The notes under the pieces: model-generated
What the model saw: the letters and a program-made list of their open reading frames with translations, nothing else
Told to the model about the DNA's origin: nothing
Database searches by the model: none
Part shown: piece after piece, positions 17,408 to 26,095 of the stretch
How the letters are laid out: each line of letters begins with the position of its first letter
Position numbering within the stretch: position 1 is the first letter of the stretch
DNA from: JAFGOG01 sp034429215
Lineage (GTDB): Bacteria > Chloroflexota > Anaerolineae > JAAYZQ01
Direction of reading: 5' to 3'
DNA length: 55,467 bases
Assembly (NCBI GenBank): GCA_034429215.1
Contig: DAOUGI010000107.1
Location: 1 to 55,467 of the forward strand
Made by a program: the position numbers and the translations under genes

Positions 17408-18264
17408 TCCAGATCGAGAAGCTGAGCTATATCTATGCTCCGCGGACACCGCTGGCCCGCACCGCCCTGGACGGGGTGAGCCTTGAGCTGCGCCCCGGGG
17501 AGCGGGTGGGTCTCGTCGGCCAGACCGGCTCCGGCAAGTCCACCCTGGCGCAGCAGATAGCCGGACTGCTGGCGCCGACGGCCGGCCGGGTGCTGCTCGA
17601 CGGCACGGCGGCTCATGAGCGGACGCCTGCCGCCCGTGCCCAGCGGCGCAGGATCGGTCTGGCCTTCCAACATCCCGAACAGCAGATCTTTGAGCAGACG
17701 GTATTCAAAGAGGTGGCCTTTGGGCCGCACAACCTAGGGCTGGCCGAGGCCACAATCGCCGAACGGGTGCAGTGGGCGCTGGAGATGGTTGGCCTGGACT
17801 CGGCGTCCTTTGCAGAACGGATGCCCTTTGCTCTGAGCGGCGGCGAGATGCGTCGAGTCGCACTAGCCGGTATCCTGGCTATGCGCCCCGACGTGTTGAT
17901 CTTGGACGAGCCCACGGCTGGGCTAGATCCCCGGGGCCGGCGGGAGCTATTGACGCGGGTGGGCAGTTGGCAGGCAGAGACCGGCATGACCCTCATCTTC
18001 ATCTCCCACCACCTTGACGAGGTGGCCCGGCTGGCCGAGCGGGTGATCGTGCTGGGCCATGGACAGGTCGCGGCCGACGGGCCCACTCGCCAAGTGTTGG
18101 GCGACAGCCAGTTGCTGCGCTCAACCGGCCTGGCCGCACCCCAGCCTGTGGTGTTGTTGGAAGCGCTGCGGGGGGCCGGCTGGCAGGTGCGCACCGACCG
18201 GCTGCTGCCCGAGCAGGTCGTGGCTGAGATCGGCCAAGCGTGGCGTCAACGGAGCGGAAGATGA
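17401..18264 (+). CDS. ecfA2: ECF transporter ATPase A2
   Basis: 287 residues. Walker A is GQTGSGKST, the Q-loop is AFQHPEQQ, the signature is LSGGEMR, Walker B is VLILDEPTAGLDP and the switch His is in ISHHLDE. It is the partner of the preceding ATPase. The ATG at 17401 overlaps the TGA of the first ATPase by 7 nt, and its own stop overlaps the ATG of the T component (ATGA). These overlaps point to a single, tightly coupled message. Confidence 0.93.
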   Translation: MLIQIEKLSYIYAPRTPLARTALDGVSLELRPGERVGLVGQTGSGKSTLAQQIAGLLAPTAGRVLLDGTAAHERTPAARAQRRRIGLAFQHPEQQIFEQTVFKEVAFGPHNLGLAEATIAERVQWALEMVGLDSASFAERMPFALSGGEMRRVALAGILAMRPDVLILDEPTAGLDPRGRRELLTRVGSWQAETGMTLIFISHHLDEVARLAERVIVLGHGQVAADGPTRQVLGDSQLLRSTGLAAPQPVVLLEALRGAGWQVRTDRLLPEQVVAEIGQAWRQRSGR

Positions 18265-19061
18265 ACCTGCTGCTGCCCGGCATGTACATGGCCACCGATT
18301 CGTCCCTCCATCGTCTGGACCCGCGGGTCAAGATGGCAGCAGCGTTGAGCCTGATGATCCTGCCGTTCGTTGTCCACACGCTGCCAGGGTTCTTGCTTCT
18401 GGCGGCCCTGGTAGCCGTTACGGCATTGCTGGCACGCGCGCCGATTCTGGCACTGCTGCGGACTGTGCGCACGGCCTTCTGGCTCGCGCTTCTCATGTTC
18501 TTTTTCTACTTTTTTACTACACCGGGTCAGACGCTGGTCACGTGGGGTGGGATCAGCGTTACTGTAGAAGGGCTGGCGTTGGGGGCGACACAGGTGTACC
18601 GGATATGCCTGCTGGTCATCGTCGCATCGCTGTTGACCTACACCACTTCGCCCACCCAGTTGGCCCATGGCCTCGAGGCGGTGTTTGGCCCGCTGGAGCG
18701 GTTGCATTTCCCTGTACGAGAAATAGCCCTGGTATTGACCATCGCCCTGCGCTTTGTACCAACCTTTTTTGCCGAGATCGAGATAATCTCCAAGGCCCAG
18801 CAGGCACGCGGCGCTGACCTGACAGGAGGGCCGCTGCGACGGCTACGAAGACTGGTACCTATATTTGTACCGATCTTTGTGTCCGCCCTCCGCCGCGCTG
18901 AGGATTTGGCCACGGCAATGGACGCACGCGGCTTTCGCAGCGCCCCCCACCGTACCCGGCTTTACCGGCTGTCGTTGGGCTGGAACGATCTGGCGGCCTG
19001 CCTGGTCTTCCTGGCCACCAGCCTGCTTATCATCGGATTGGATCGGTGGTGGCAGGTATAA
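18261..19061 (+). CDS. ecfT: ECF transporter transmembrane (T) component
   Basis: 266 residues with five or six membrane helices. The coupling motifs ARG occur twice, in AQQARGADLTGGPLRRL and MDARGFRSAPHRT, which is the EcfT signature for docking on the ATPases. SLHRLDPRVKM near the N-terminus is also typical of the family. The ATG at 18261 overlaps the previous stop, with GGAGCGGAAG before it. It completes an S-A-A'-T set, so the transporter is probably dedicated rather than sharing its energising module with unlinked S proteins. Confidence 0.93.
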   Translation: MNLLLPGMYMATDSSLHRLDPRVKMAAALSLMILPFVVHTLPGFLLLAALVAVTALLARAPILALLRTVRTAFWLALLMFFFYFFTTPGQTLVTWGGISVTVEGLALGATQVYRICLLVIVASLLTYTTSPTQLAHGLEAVFGPLERLHFPVREIALVLTIALRFVPTFFAEIEIISKAQQARGADLTGGPLRRLRRLVPIFVPIFVSALRRAEDLATAMDARGFRSAPHRTRLYRLSLGWNDLAACLVFLATSLLIIGLDRWWQV

Positions 19062-19065
19062 TTAT

Positions 19066-19099
19066 GTCATCCTGAGGGCGCTCCGCCTGAAGGATCTCG
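19066..19099 (+). repeat. Dispersed GTCATCCTGAG-type repeat, copy 2
   Basis: Begins GTCATCCTGAGG and ends GAAGGATCTCG. It sits between ecfT and coaX and overlaps the run-up to the coaX ribosome-binding site. An inverted copy lies just after coaX at 19873-19906. Confidence 0.65.
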
Positions 19100-19109
19100 G
19101 GAGGAAAAG

Positions 19110-19874
19110 ATGCTGCTGTGCATCGACATCGGCAATATCAACATTACATTTGGATTGTTCACAGGCGTAATGCTGGGTCCGCACTGGCGCATTCAGACGG
19201 TCCATGATAAAACATCCGATGAATATGGCACTCTGCTGGAGCAACTGTTTTGTCACCAGGGCTGCCAACCCGACCAAGTGACCGGCGTTGCCCTGGCCAG
19301 CGTCGTGCCGCCGCTGATCACCGTTTTCCAGGAAGCGTGCCGGAACTATATGGGACAGGAGCCGCTGGTGGTAGATGCCGGCGTGCGGACCGGGGTGCGC
19401 ATCCGCTACGATAACCCGCGGGAGGTTGGGGCCGACCGGGTAGCGGACGCTGCCGCCGTACGGGCCCTGTACGGGGCGCCAGCGTGCATCGTCGATTTCA
19501 GCACTGCCACGGCCTTTGACGCCATCTCAGCCGACGGCGATTACCTGGGCGGCGCCATCGCCCCCGGCATCGGCATCGCCGCCGAGGCACTCTTTGAGCG
19601 TACCGCCAAACTGCCACGGGTAGAGCTGAGCAGGCCGCCGTCGGCCATCGGCCGCAACACCGTCCACAGCATCCAATCGGGTCTGCTGTTTGGCTATGCC
19701 GGCCTGGTGGAGGGAATGGTGGCCCGCTTCAAATCTGAGCTGGGCCCCAGCACCCGGGTCGTCGCCACCGGCAGTCTGGCTCCGCTCATCGCCCAGGAGA
19801 CAACGACCATCGACGTGGTAGACCCATGGCTTACACTCCACGGGTTGCGCATCATCTACGAGCTGAATCGCTGA
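19110..19874 (+). CDS. coaX: Type III pantothenate kinase
   Basis: 254 residues, normal for CoaX. Visible family motifs are the N-terminal phosphate-1 loop DIGNINITFG, the GADRVADAAA stretch, the second phosphate motif VDFSTATAFD with a following GGAIAPGI, and a late ATGSLAPLIA adenosine motif. It makes 4'-phosphopantothenate, the first committed step to coenzyme A, and is not inhibited by CoA in this family. The ATG at 19110 has GGGAGG upstream. It follows the ECF transporter genes by 48 bp, so uptake and trapping of pantothenate appear linked. Confidence 0.95.
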   Translation: MLLCIDIGNINITFGLFTGVMLGPHWRIQTVHDKTSDEYGTLLEQLFCHQGCQPDQVTGVALASVVPPLITVFQEACRNYMGQEPLVVDAGVRTGVRIRYDNPREVGADRVADAAAVRALYGAPACIVDFSTATAFDAISADGDYLGGAIAPGIGIAAEALFERTAKLPRVELSRPPSAIGRNTVHSIQSGLLFGYAGLVEGMVARFKSELGPSTRVVATGSLAPLIAQETTTIDVVDPWLTLHGLRIIYELNR

Positions 19875-19906
19875 GATTCTTCGCCCGCCTTCGGCGTCAG
19901 GATGAC
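19873..19906 (-). repeat. Dispersed GTCATCCTGAG-type repeat, copy 3
   Basis: On the minus strand it begins GTCATCCTGACG and ends GCGAAGAATCTC. It is in inverted orientation to copy 2, so the pair flanks coaX. Confidence 0.65.
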
Positions 19907-19907
19907 A

Positions 19908-19936
19908 AAGAGCCCTGGCAACCGGCCAGGGCTCTT
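19908..19936. terminator. Bidirectional terminator hairpin between coaX and the PA14 gene
   Basis: A perfect 12-bp stem (AAGAGCCCTGGC at 19908-19919, complement at 19925-19936) with a 5-nt loop lies between the two convergent genes. T-runs are short on both sides. Confidence 0.75.
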
Positions 19937-19953
19937 GCCATGAATCATCCTTT

Positions 19954-21237
19954 TTAGCGCGGCACCCACTTGACGGCGTCAAACGCGATCAGGCGAGACA
20001 GATAAGGCTCATAGGTCACATCTGCCAGCGAGACATAGTCATCCCCGGTTCCGCGGAAAAGGAAGGTCCCCAACGACACCCAGCGGTCGCCGTTGGCTGA
20101 CTGATCCACTACCTTCAGCGTCAGGCCGCCAGCGTGCGACACCCAATAGCGCGCGTTGGCCGTGGTCGTGTACTTGTCTGGGATATAGACAAACACCTCG
20201 TACCGTGCGGCCGCCAGGCTTGGATACCAACGCACCCAGTTGTAGTTTGGCCGCACCGCGTCGTTGTTTTTGGTCCAGAACAGGCGGCCGTTATACCCTT
20301 CAGATGCGGTACGCCAGCTGCCGGCTGCCCCACCCTTGACAAAGCCGGCATCACGATCGTCCACGATCACGGTGCCGGGACTGCCACCGGCCTTGGCCCA
20401 CGATAGCTTGGCGACGGCTCCCCCTGTGTTCTCATAGTACTCCAGCTTGACCGGAATACTGCCGCCCGGCAGGTAGATGTCGCCGGTGTACGTATGCGGG
20501 GCCTGAACCTTCCAAGTGTCGATCAACAGATGGTTATTCACCCACAGACGGGCGCCGTCATCCACAGTCAGCGTAAAGCGGTAGGATGCAGCGTCCAGGC
20601 TCACGTTCCGCATCCAACGGACTGAAAAGCGATCGACAGGGATGACGTTAGGGGCCGGCGAGCCGTTGCCCCAGTTAAAGTTGATCCACGCATCATCCCG
20701 CACCAACGCCGGCGTACCGCTCAGGTTCTTGTTGGCATAGTACTCGCCGCGCCAATTGACTATAGCGGCCAAAGGCGCCCATGTCACCTTGGCCACAGCA
20801 TCAACCGTCTTCTCATAGTACTCGACCACAACCAGGTGGTGACCACCGACCAGATACTTGTCGGCGGTGACTGTCCTGGCTGAATGGTCAGACCAGTCGT
20901 CGATGATCAGCTCGCTGTTGACATAGACCCGCATGCCATCGTCACTGGTTGCCGCAAAACGGTAAGTACCGGCCTCCAGATCAAGATAGCGAGCCCAACG
21001 TGCCGAAAAACCATCGGCCTGGATGCTTGGGTCTGGTGAGCCGAGGCCCCAGCTAAAGTCCAAGTTCGAGTCAGTGCGCTGCAGCGCAGGCGACCCATTG
21101 AGGGTCATGTTGTTCCAATAGGCAGCCTGCCAGAATGGATCGGAATGCTGAGGAGTGATCGGCCCCTGCGCCAGCGCCGATCCGGCGCCTGCCAACACGA
21201 TCATCAGGACGGCAATAAAACTTAGCACCCTAGACAT
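19954..21237 (-). CDS. Secreted protein with two PA14-like domains
   Basis: 427 residues. A signal peptide (MSRVLSFIAVLMIV, cleavage near ALA-QG at ~residue 24) is followed by two PA14 modules. Each shows W-x-x-x-Y-W/YANK-N, DFSWG or NFNWG-GSP, FSARW/FSVRW, DDGMRVYVN or DDGARLWVN, LIDDW/LIDTW and EYYE. The last ~110 residues resemble a carbohydrate-binding jelly roll (VDDRDAGF at its start, FDAVKWVPR at the end), as in golvesin-type domains. PA14 domains bind glycans, so a cell-surface or secreted binding role is likely; no catalytic domain is present. The start is the ATG at 21237, because GGGGGAGG lies 5 nt before it; the frame is open 45 nt further. It is monocistronic. Confidence 0.85.
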   Translation of the reverse strand: MSRVLSFIAVLMIVLAGAGSALAQGPITPQHSDPFWQAAYWNNMTLNGSPALQRTDSNLDFSWGLGSPDPSIQADGFSARWARYLDLEAGTYRFAATSDDGMRVYVNSELIIDDWSDHSARTVTADKYLVGGHHLVVVEYYEKTVDAVAKVTWAPLAAIVNWRGEYYANKNLSGTPALVRDDAWINFNWGNGSPAPNVIPVDRFSVRWMRNVSLDAASYRFTLTVDDGARLWVNNHLLIDTWKVQAPHTYTGDIYLPGGSIPVKLEYYENTGGAVAKLSWAKAGGSPGTVIVDDRDAGFVKGGAAGSWRTASEGYNGRLFWTKNNDAVRPNYNWVRWYPSLAAARYEVFVYIPDKYTTTANARYWVSHAGGLTLKVVDQSANGDRWVSLGTFLFRGTGDDYVSLADVTYEPYLSRLIAFDAVKWVPR

Positions 21238-21456
21238 TTTGACCTCCCCCATCTTGCTAATACTCGAGGACGGCCACGACACAGATTGTGCAGCCGCACT
21301 CTTTCTTTAAGACGCAAGATGGCGGTCTGCGGTTCCATAAATGGGCGGGGTCCCACCCCCACCAGTTTGGCAAACGGCCCCAGATGTACTATGCTTGTTG
21401 CACTTGGCTCTGTTTTGTGATGTGTCTACCATGCCAATTGAAGACTGCATGGAAGA

Positions 21457-21480
21457 GCCAGCATCCCGCGAGATGCTGGC
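21457..21480. repeat. Hairpin downstream of the glyA-gcvT fusion
   Basis: GCCAGCATC (21457-21465) pairs perfectly with GATGCTGGC (21472-21480) around a 6-nt loop. There is no T-run. It is 46 bp past the fusion gene's stop and may end that transcript. I see nothing else in 21238-21526. Confidence 0.45.
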
Positions 21481-21526
21481 CCAGTTGGAGCAGGATTACA
21501 GCCTCTGACGTGCAGGCCTGTCTGCT

Positions 21527-24500
21527 CTACTCCTTCTTGTTCAGGAAGCGCTTGATGACGGTGATGGCATCGTGAAGCTGGACCTGATCGCCGGTCTTGA
21601 GGTCGGCAAGCGGTTTGATGGCCCAGGCCTTGCTGTCCACCTGGAATACGCCCAACCGGGTATCAACCTTGACATACTGGTCTTGCACGTAGGCCAGCCC
21701 GGTCAGCCAGCCGTCGCTGCCGATGGAACAGCTGGTCACAGCGCCGACCACCCGGCCTTTGCGGTTAACCACCACATCCCCCTGCTTGGGCACTCGGGCG
21801 TGCTCTTCGTCAAAGCGGAAGCGGATTAGCCGAGCCTGGCGCCGGTGCTCGTGGGCCATGTAGGCGGCCTTGCCGACAAAGAACGGCTTGTACAGCTTGA
21901 CGTAGGATGGAAAGCCAGCGTCGGCCGGATTGAGGTCCAGCGGACCGGCCAACTCGTGACCGTATAGGGGCAGCCCGGCCTCAATGCGCAGGCTATCCCG
22001 CGCCGCGAGGCCAACCGGCTGCAAGGCAAAGGCACGGCCGGCCTCAAGCAGGGCATGCCAGAAAGCCGGCGCCGCGGCCGGGTGGACAAAAATCTCAAAG
22101 GCCATCGGCTCGCCAGTGTAGCCGGTGCGGGCCAGGTATAGGTCATAACCCGCCAGTGGACCGTGGAGAATCTGGTTCTGCCTCATTCCCAGCAGTGTCT
22201 CGCGCATCGGATCCTGCTCGTCCATCATCGCCAACAGAATGTCGCGCGAGCGAGGGCCCTGCAAGGCCAGCTGGGCTCTCATGCCGCTGCCCAGGCTCGG
22301 ATCGCGCATGTCGCGGATCACAACGGTTTCGGTGCCCAAAGCACATGACCAGGGGCGTACCGAGTCGATCTGGACCCGTCCGTCGTGCACGGCATTGATC
22401 CAGGCCCAATCCTTGTCGTTGTTGCCCGAATTGACCACCATCCAATACCGCTCCGGTTCGAGGCGGTAGATCCAGACGTCATCTACAACATGCCCATCCT
22501 GGTCGAGCAAGTAGGAGTATTGAGACTGCCCCACTACCAGCGGCGACACATCGTTGGTACAGATCGTGTTCAGGAAAAGGTGGACGTTGTCGCCGCTGAA
22601 CTCGAACAGGCCCATGTGGCTGACGTCGAACAAGCCGGCCGCCCGCCGCACAGCCAGATGCTCTTCCTGAGCTGAGCCATACCACAACGGCATCTCCCAG
22701 CCGGCAAAGGGCGCCATCCGGGCGCCCGCCCGAACATGGACGTCGTACAGCGATGTCTGCTTGAGGGGTAGGTCGGCCGGTTCCTGCCAGGTAAAGGCGG
22801 GCAGCTTTTCCAGCCCACCAGGGGCGTCAGCCCGCGCCCGCTGCCCGATCCAGTAAGGCTTGTGGAAGGCCCAGCCCACTGCCTCACCCTCAAACTCTTC
22901 GACCGAGAGAGCCTTGACCGTCCAGGCGTTGGCCAGCTCGTGGGGCAGGCGCCGGATCACGACCGGCCCAGGGACCACCACAAAGGGATCGTCGCGGTCC
23001 ACGCGGACATAGCCGTCAGACAGGGCACGCAGCCAGTGGACCACGCGGGATTCACTTGTCTTGGGGACGAGCAGGTGGAAGCAGGTGGTTTCCTCGCCCG
23101 GCCGCTTGAGCAGCCCGGCGCCCATCAGCCGGCCGTCGGGATCTAGGATCCAGGTCGGCTGGCACTCATCGGGCCGGAGGGCATAGACATCGTTGCTCAT
23201 CGCCACGTTACAAAAGCCGCGGGCATGACGGCCCTCGATCTCGACGATATCCCACTCACCACCCAGGTCGGTGGTTGGCTTGTGCATAAAATAGTGGTGA
23301 GGGTAGCCACTGGGGGAGTAATCAGGACCCAGATCGACACAGCAAGCCAGGCCGACGACATCCCACTTGGCCTGCTCCAGCAGGTCAAAGTCGATCTTGG
23401 CCCGGTAGACGGGTCCGTGCCGGCCGGCGTAGGCGTAGGGCTGGGCGGCCTTGAGCACCCGAGCGATGATCTCGGCCAGGCCCTCGATCTCAAGCGCTTG
23501 AAAGCCGCGTTGGGTGACCCAGTGGGCGCCCAAGCGGATGCCACTGGGGACCGCGGCGCTCCGGTCGCCGGGGATCGTGTTGCGGTTGAGGACGATACCC
23601 GCCATGTCAAGGATGCGGGCGGCGATGTCGCCCATCAGCGGCGTGCCGCGTTTGTTGTCCGGGCTCACGCCCCAGTCTGCCCGGACGCTCTTGCAATCCA
23701 CCAGCAACATGTGGGTATCGGTGCCGCCGTAGGGGATGCGCAGGCCGCGCCGCTGCAGCTCGGCAGCCAGGTGCTTGGCATTGTCCACCACCTGCTGCTG
23801 GAGCTGGCGGAATTCGGGAGCACGGGCCAGCTTGAAGGCAACGGCTATGCCGGCCATGGCATTCACGTGAGGGCCGCCCTGCTCGCCGGGAAAGACTGCC
23901 GCGTCCACCTTCTCGGCCAGCTTTTTGTCTGTGGTCAGGATGCAGGCTCCACGTGGGCCGTAGAGGCTCTTGTGAGTGGTAAAACTGATAACGTGGGCAT
24001 GCCCAACCGGGCTCGGTACGATGCCGGCGGCGACCATCCCGGCGATGTGGGCGATGTCGGCCATCAGGTAGGCGCCCACCTCATCGGCGATCTGACGGAA
24101 GCGGGCCCAATCGGGCATCCAGGGATAGGAGGTAAAGCCGGCGATGATCATCTTGGGTTTGTTGGCGCGGGCCAAGGCGGCGATGGCATCATAATCCAGC
24201 CGCTCGGTTTTTGGGTCGATGCCGTAGGAAACGATGTTGTATGTCTTGCCCGAACGGTTGACGGGGCTGCCGTGGGTAAGGTGCCCGCCATGCAGCAGAT
24301 TCATGCCCATGACGGTACTGCCGGGCGGGACCAGGGCGCCATAGACGGCGCTGTTGGCCGGCGAACCGGACAAGGGCTGGACGTTGGCCCAGATCTCCTC
24401 AGGGGGAACCGCAGGCGTGGCAAAGGTCTCGGCCGCCCGGCGGCGGGCCAACGACTCGAGAACGTCGACATACTCCACCCCCTTGTAGTAACGCAGGTCG

Positions 24501-24760
24501 GAGTGGCGCCGGTAGTTGGCCAACTGGACCTCAAAGTCAAGGATGGCTTCTTGCGGCAAACCGTGGGCGCCAGGATCGGGATAGCCCTCGGCATAGACGT
24601 TCTGAAATACCGAACCCAGCGCCTGGCGCACAGCGGCCGGCGCCTGACTCTCGGAAGGGATCAGGATCAGCTTGCGGGCCTGCCGCTCGGTCTCATAGTC
24701 GATGAGGTGGGCCACGTCCAGATCCAACGCGGCCAGATCGGCGCTAAAGAAATCCAACAT
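21527..24760 (-). CDS. Fused serine hydroxymethyltransferase - aminomethyltransferase (GlyA-GcvT)
   Basis: 1077 residues. Residues ~1-455 are SHMT-like: LIPSES, NVYAEGYP, RYYKGVEYVDVLE (after a ~30-residue insertion relative to standard GlyA), DIAHIAG, the PLP lysine K264 in FTTHKSLYGPRG, and SGIRLGAHWVTQRGF. Residues ~665-1060 are a full GcvT: SLYDVHVRAG, FDVSHMG, ALQGPRS, RTGYTGE and ARDSLRIEAGLPLYGHEL. The middle (~460-660) resembles an extra, partial GcvT-like module. Together the two ends would cleave serine to glycine and process the aminomethyl group of glycine on one chain with shared tetrahydrofolate. No gcvP or gcvH is nearby. The start is the ATG at 24760 with GGAGG 5 nt upstream. 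Confidence 0.9.
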   Translation of the reverse strand: MLDFFSADLAALDLDVAHLIDYETERQARKLILIPSESQAPAAVRQALGSVFQNVYAEGYPDPGAHGLPQEAILDFEVQLANYRRHSDLRYYKGVEYVDVLESLARRRAAETFATPAVPPEEIWANVQPLSGSPANSAVYGALVPPGSTVMGMNLLHGGHLTHGSPVNRSGKTYNIVSYGIDPKTERLDYDAIAALARANKPKMIIAGFTSYPWMPDWARFRQIADEVGAYLMADIAHIAGMVAAGIVPSPVGHAHVISFTTHKSLYGPRGACILTTDKKLAEKVDAAVFPGEQGGPHVNAMAGIAVAFKLARAPEFRQLQQQVVDNAKHLAAELQRRGLRIPYGGTDTHMLLVDCKSVRADWGVSPDNKRGTPLMGDIAARILDMAGIVLNRNTIPGDRSAAVPSGIRLGAHWVTQRGFQALEIEGLAEIIARVLKAAQPYAYAGRHGPVYRAKIDFDLLEQAKWDVVGLACCVDLGPDYSPSGYPHHYFMHKPTTDLGGEWDIVEIEGRHARGFCNVAMSNDVYALRPDECQPTWILDPDGRLMGAGLLKRPGEETTCFHLLVPKTSESRVVHWLRALSDGYVRVDRDDPFVVVPGPVVIRRLPHELANAWTVKALSVEEFEGEAVGWAFHKPYWIGQRARADAPGGLEKLPAFTWQEPADLPLKQTSLYDVHVRAGARMAPFAGWEMPLWYGSAQEEHLAVRRAAGLFDVSHMGLFEFSGDNVHLFLNTICTNDVSPLVVGQSQYSYLLDQDGHVVDDVWIYRLEPERYWMVVNSGNNDKDWAWINAVHDGRVQIDSVRPWSCALGTETVVIRDMRDPSLGSGMRAQLALQGPRSRDILLAMMDEQDPMRETLLGMRQNQILHGPLAGYDLYLARTGYTGEPMAFEIFVHPAAAPAFWHALLEAGRAFALQPVGLAARDSLRIEAGLPLYGHELAGPLDLNPADAGFPSYVKLYKPFFVGKAAYMAHEHRRQARLIRFRFDEEHARVPKQGDVVVNRKGRVVGAVTSCSIGSDGWLTGLAYVQDQYVKVDTRLGVFQVDSKAWAIKPLADLKTGDQVQLHDAITVIKRFLNKKE

Positions 24761-24864
24761 TGGGACCTCCACATCGAAAACAGTGTAACCAGACCCCACT
24801 CCCCTTCAGATCGGGGACTGACAGGGCACAAAGGCAACAAAGGCGGCTCAACAGCGACGTCGGC

Positions 24865-24893
24865 ATTATACTTTAAAAGGAGACCAAGAACAA
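24865..24893 (-). promoter_or_regulatory. Promoter of the glyA-gcvT fusion
   Basis: On the minus strand TTGTTC (24888-24893) and TATAAT (24865-24870) are 17 bp apart. The predicted start near 24858 leaves a leader of about 98 nt. A CCCC/GGGG hairpin lies in it, but no glycine riboswitch core is seen. Confidence 0.65.
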
Positions 24894-24920
24894 GTAGCAA
24901 GGTGAGGCTTTCTACAGCAC

Positions 24921-24949
24921 TTGGAAAGAGAGGAAAAGCGTGGTATCCT
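24921..24949 (+). promoter_or_regulatory. Promoter of the DmpA-type peptidase gene
   Basis: TTGGAA (24921-24926) and TATCCT (24944-24949) are 17 bp apart. The start near 24956 gives a leader of about 28 nt with AGGAGG before the ATG. Confidence 0.55.
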
Positions 24950-24983
24950 TCTATAGTTGCCATTCTGCAACAGGAGGGGTGGG

Positions 24984-26090
24984 ATGGATAGACCTCGGGT
25001 ACGCGAGGCGGGTATTATCGTCGGCGAGCTGCAGCCCGGAGCGCATAACACTATCACCGACGTGGCAGGGGTGCGCGTCGGGCACGTCACGTTGATCGCG
25101 GGGGAAGGGACGCTGCGTCCGGGACAGGGGCCGGTGCGCACCGGCGTGACGGTGATCCTACCCCATGGCGACAACCTGTTCCGTCAAAAGGTCCGTGCGG
25201 CAGTGCACACCATCAACGGCTTTGGCAAGGTGCGCGGCTTTGAGGAGGTGCGTGAGCTGGGAGTGATCGAAACGCCGATCGCTTTGACCAACACCCTGAA
25301 CGTGGGCCTGGTGGCCGATGCGCTGGTGCAGTACATGGTCCGCCACAACCCCGACATCGGCATCACCACCAGCACAGCCAACGTGCTGGTGGGCGAAACC
25401 CACGACGGCTATCTGAACGACATCCAAGGGCGCCACGTCCACGCCGAGCATGTGTGGGCGGCGATCGAGTCGGCCACGCCGGGGCCGGTGGCCGAAGGAG
25501 CTGTAGGGGCAGGGACCGGGACCAGTTGCTTTGGCTGGAAGGGCGGCATTGGGACCGCCAGCCGGATAGTGCCCGAAGCCGGAAGATACACCGTTGGGGC
25601 GCTGGTGCAGTCGAATTTTGGCCGGCCTCAGGATCTGACTGTGTGCGGAATCCCAGTTGGCCGGCAGATCCGGCCACCTGATGCAACCCCACCGCCACCG
25701 TCCGACAGCGGCTCGATCATGGTAATCCTGGCCACCGACACGCCGCTGAGTGAGCGCCAACTGCGGCGGCTGTGCGTGCGCGCCGCCGCCGGCCTGGCCC
25801 GCACCGGCAGCCACTATGGCCACGGCAGCGGCGACTTTTGCATCGCCTTTAGCACCGCCTGGCGGGTGGAGCACGATCCGGCATCACTCACTACTACCCA
25901 GACTGTGCTGGCTGATGAGGCACGGGTGATGGGCTGGCTGTTTCCCGCTGTAGCAGAAAGTGTGGAGGAAGCTGTCCTCAACTCGCTGTTCCGCGCCGAG
26001 ACGGTGGTGGGCCGCGATGGGCATGTGCGCCACGCTCTGCCGGTGGAAGAGGTGGCGGCCCTTTGTCAACCGAGCGGCACAGCGAGATGA
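24984..26090 (+). CDS. P1/S58-family aminopeptidase (DmpA-like)
   Basis: 368 residues. Members cleave themselves into alpha and beta chains and hydrolyse N-terminal residues or beta-peptides. Signature segments visible are NTITDVAGVRVGH, GVTVILPH, VVGETHDGYLND-like LVGETHDGYLN, GTGTSCFGWKGGIGTASR, LVQSNFGR, and SGSIMVILATDTPLSERQL. The Ser in GSIM is, by family analogy, the N-terminal nucleophile of the beta chain. The start is the ATG at 24984 with AGGAGG 6 nt upstream; the frame is open 27 nt earlier without an SD. It is divergent from the fusion gene and convergent with the SDR region. Confidence 0.9.
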   Translation: MDRPRVREAGIIVGELQPGAHNTITDVAGVRVGHVTLIAGEGTLRPGQGPVRTGVTVILPHGDNLFRQKVRAAVHTINGFGKVRGFEEVRELGVIETPIALTNTLNVGLVADALVQYMVRHNPDIGITTSTANVLVGETHDGYLNDIQGRHVHAEHVWAAIESATPGPVAEGAVGAGTGTSCFGWKGGIGTASRIVPEAGRYTVGALVQSNFGRPQDLTVCGIPVGRQIRPPDATPPPPSDSGSIMVILATDTPLSERQLRRLCVRAAAGLARTGSHYGHGSGDFCIAFSTAWRVEHDPASLTTTQTVLADEARVMGWLFPAVAESVEEAVLNSLFRAETVVGRDGHVRHALPVEEVAALCQPSGTAR

Positions 26091-26095
26091 AAGAG

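Noticed and set aside
19057..19062. TATAAT at the end of ecfT as a separate coaX promoter
   Set aside because: No -35 at 15-19 bp; the hexamer includes the ecfT stop codon. A weak internal promoter cannot be excluded but is not supported.
21283..21526. Short plus-strand open frame between the PA14 and fusion genes
   Set aside because: No SD, no similarity and an odd composition; the only structure there is the hairpin at 21457-21480.
23225..24991. A 588-codon open frame antisense to the glyA-gcvT fusion
   Set aside because: High-GC shadow frame. It has no SD, no recognisable domain and lies wholly opposite a gene with clear catalytic motifs.
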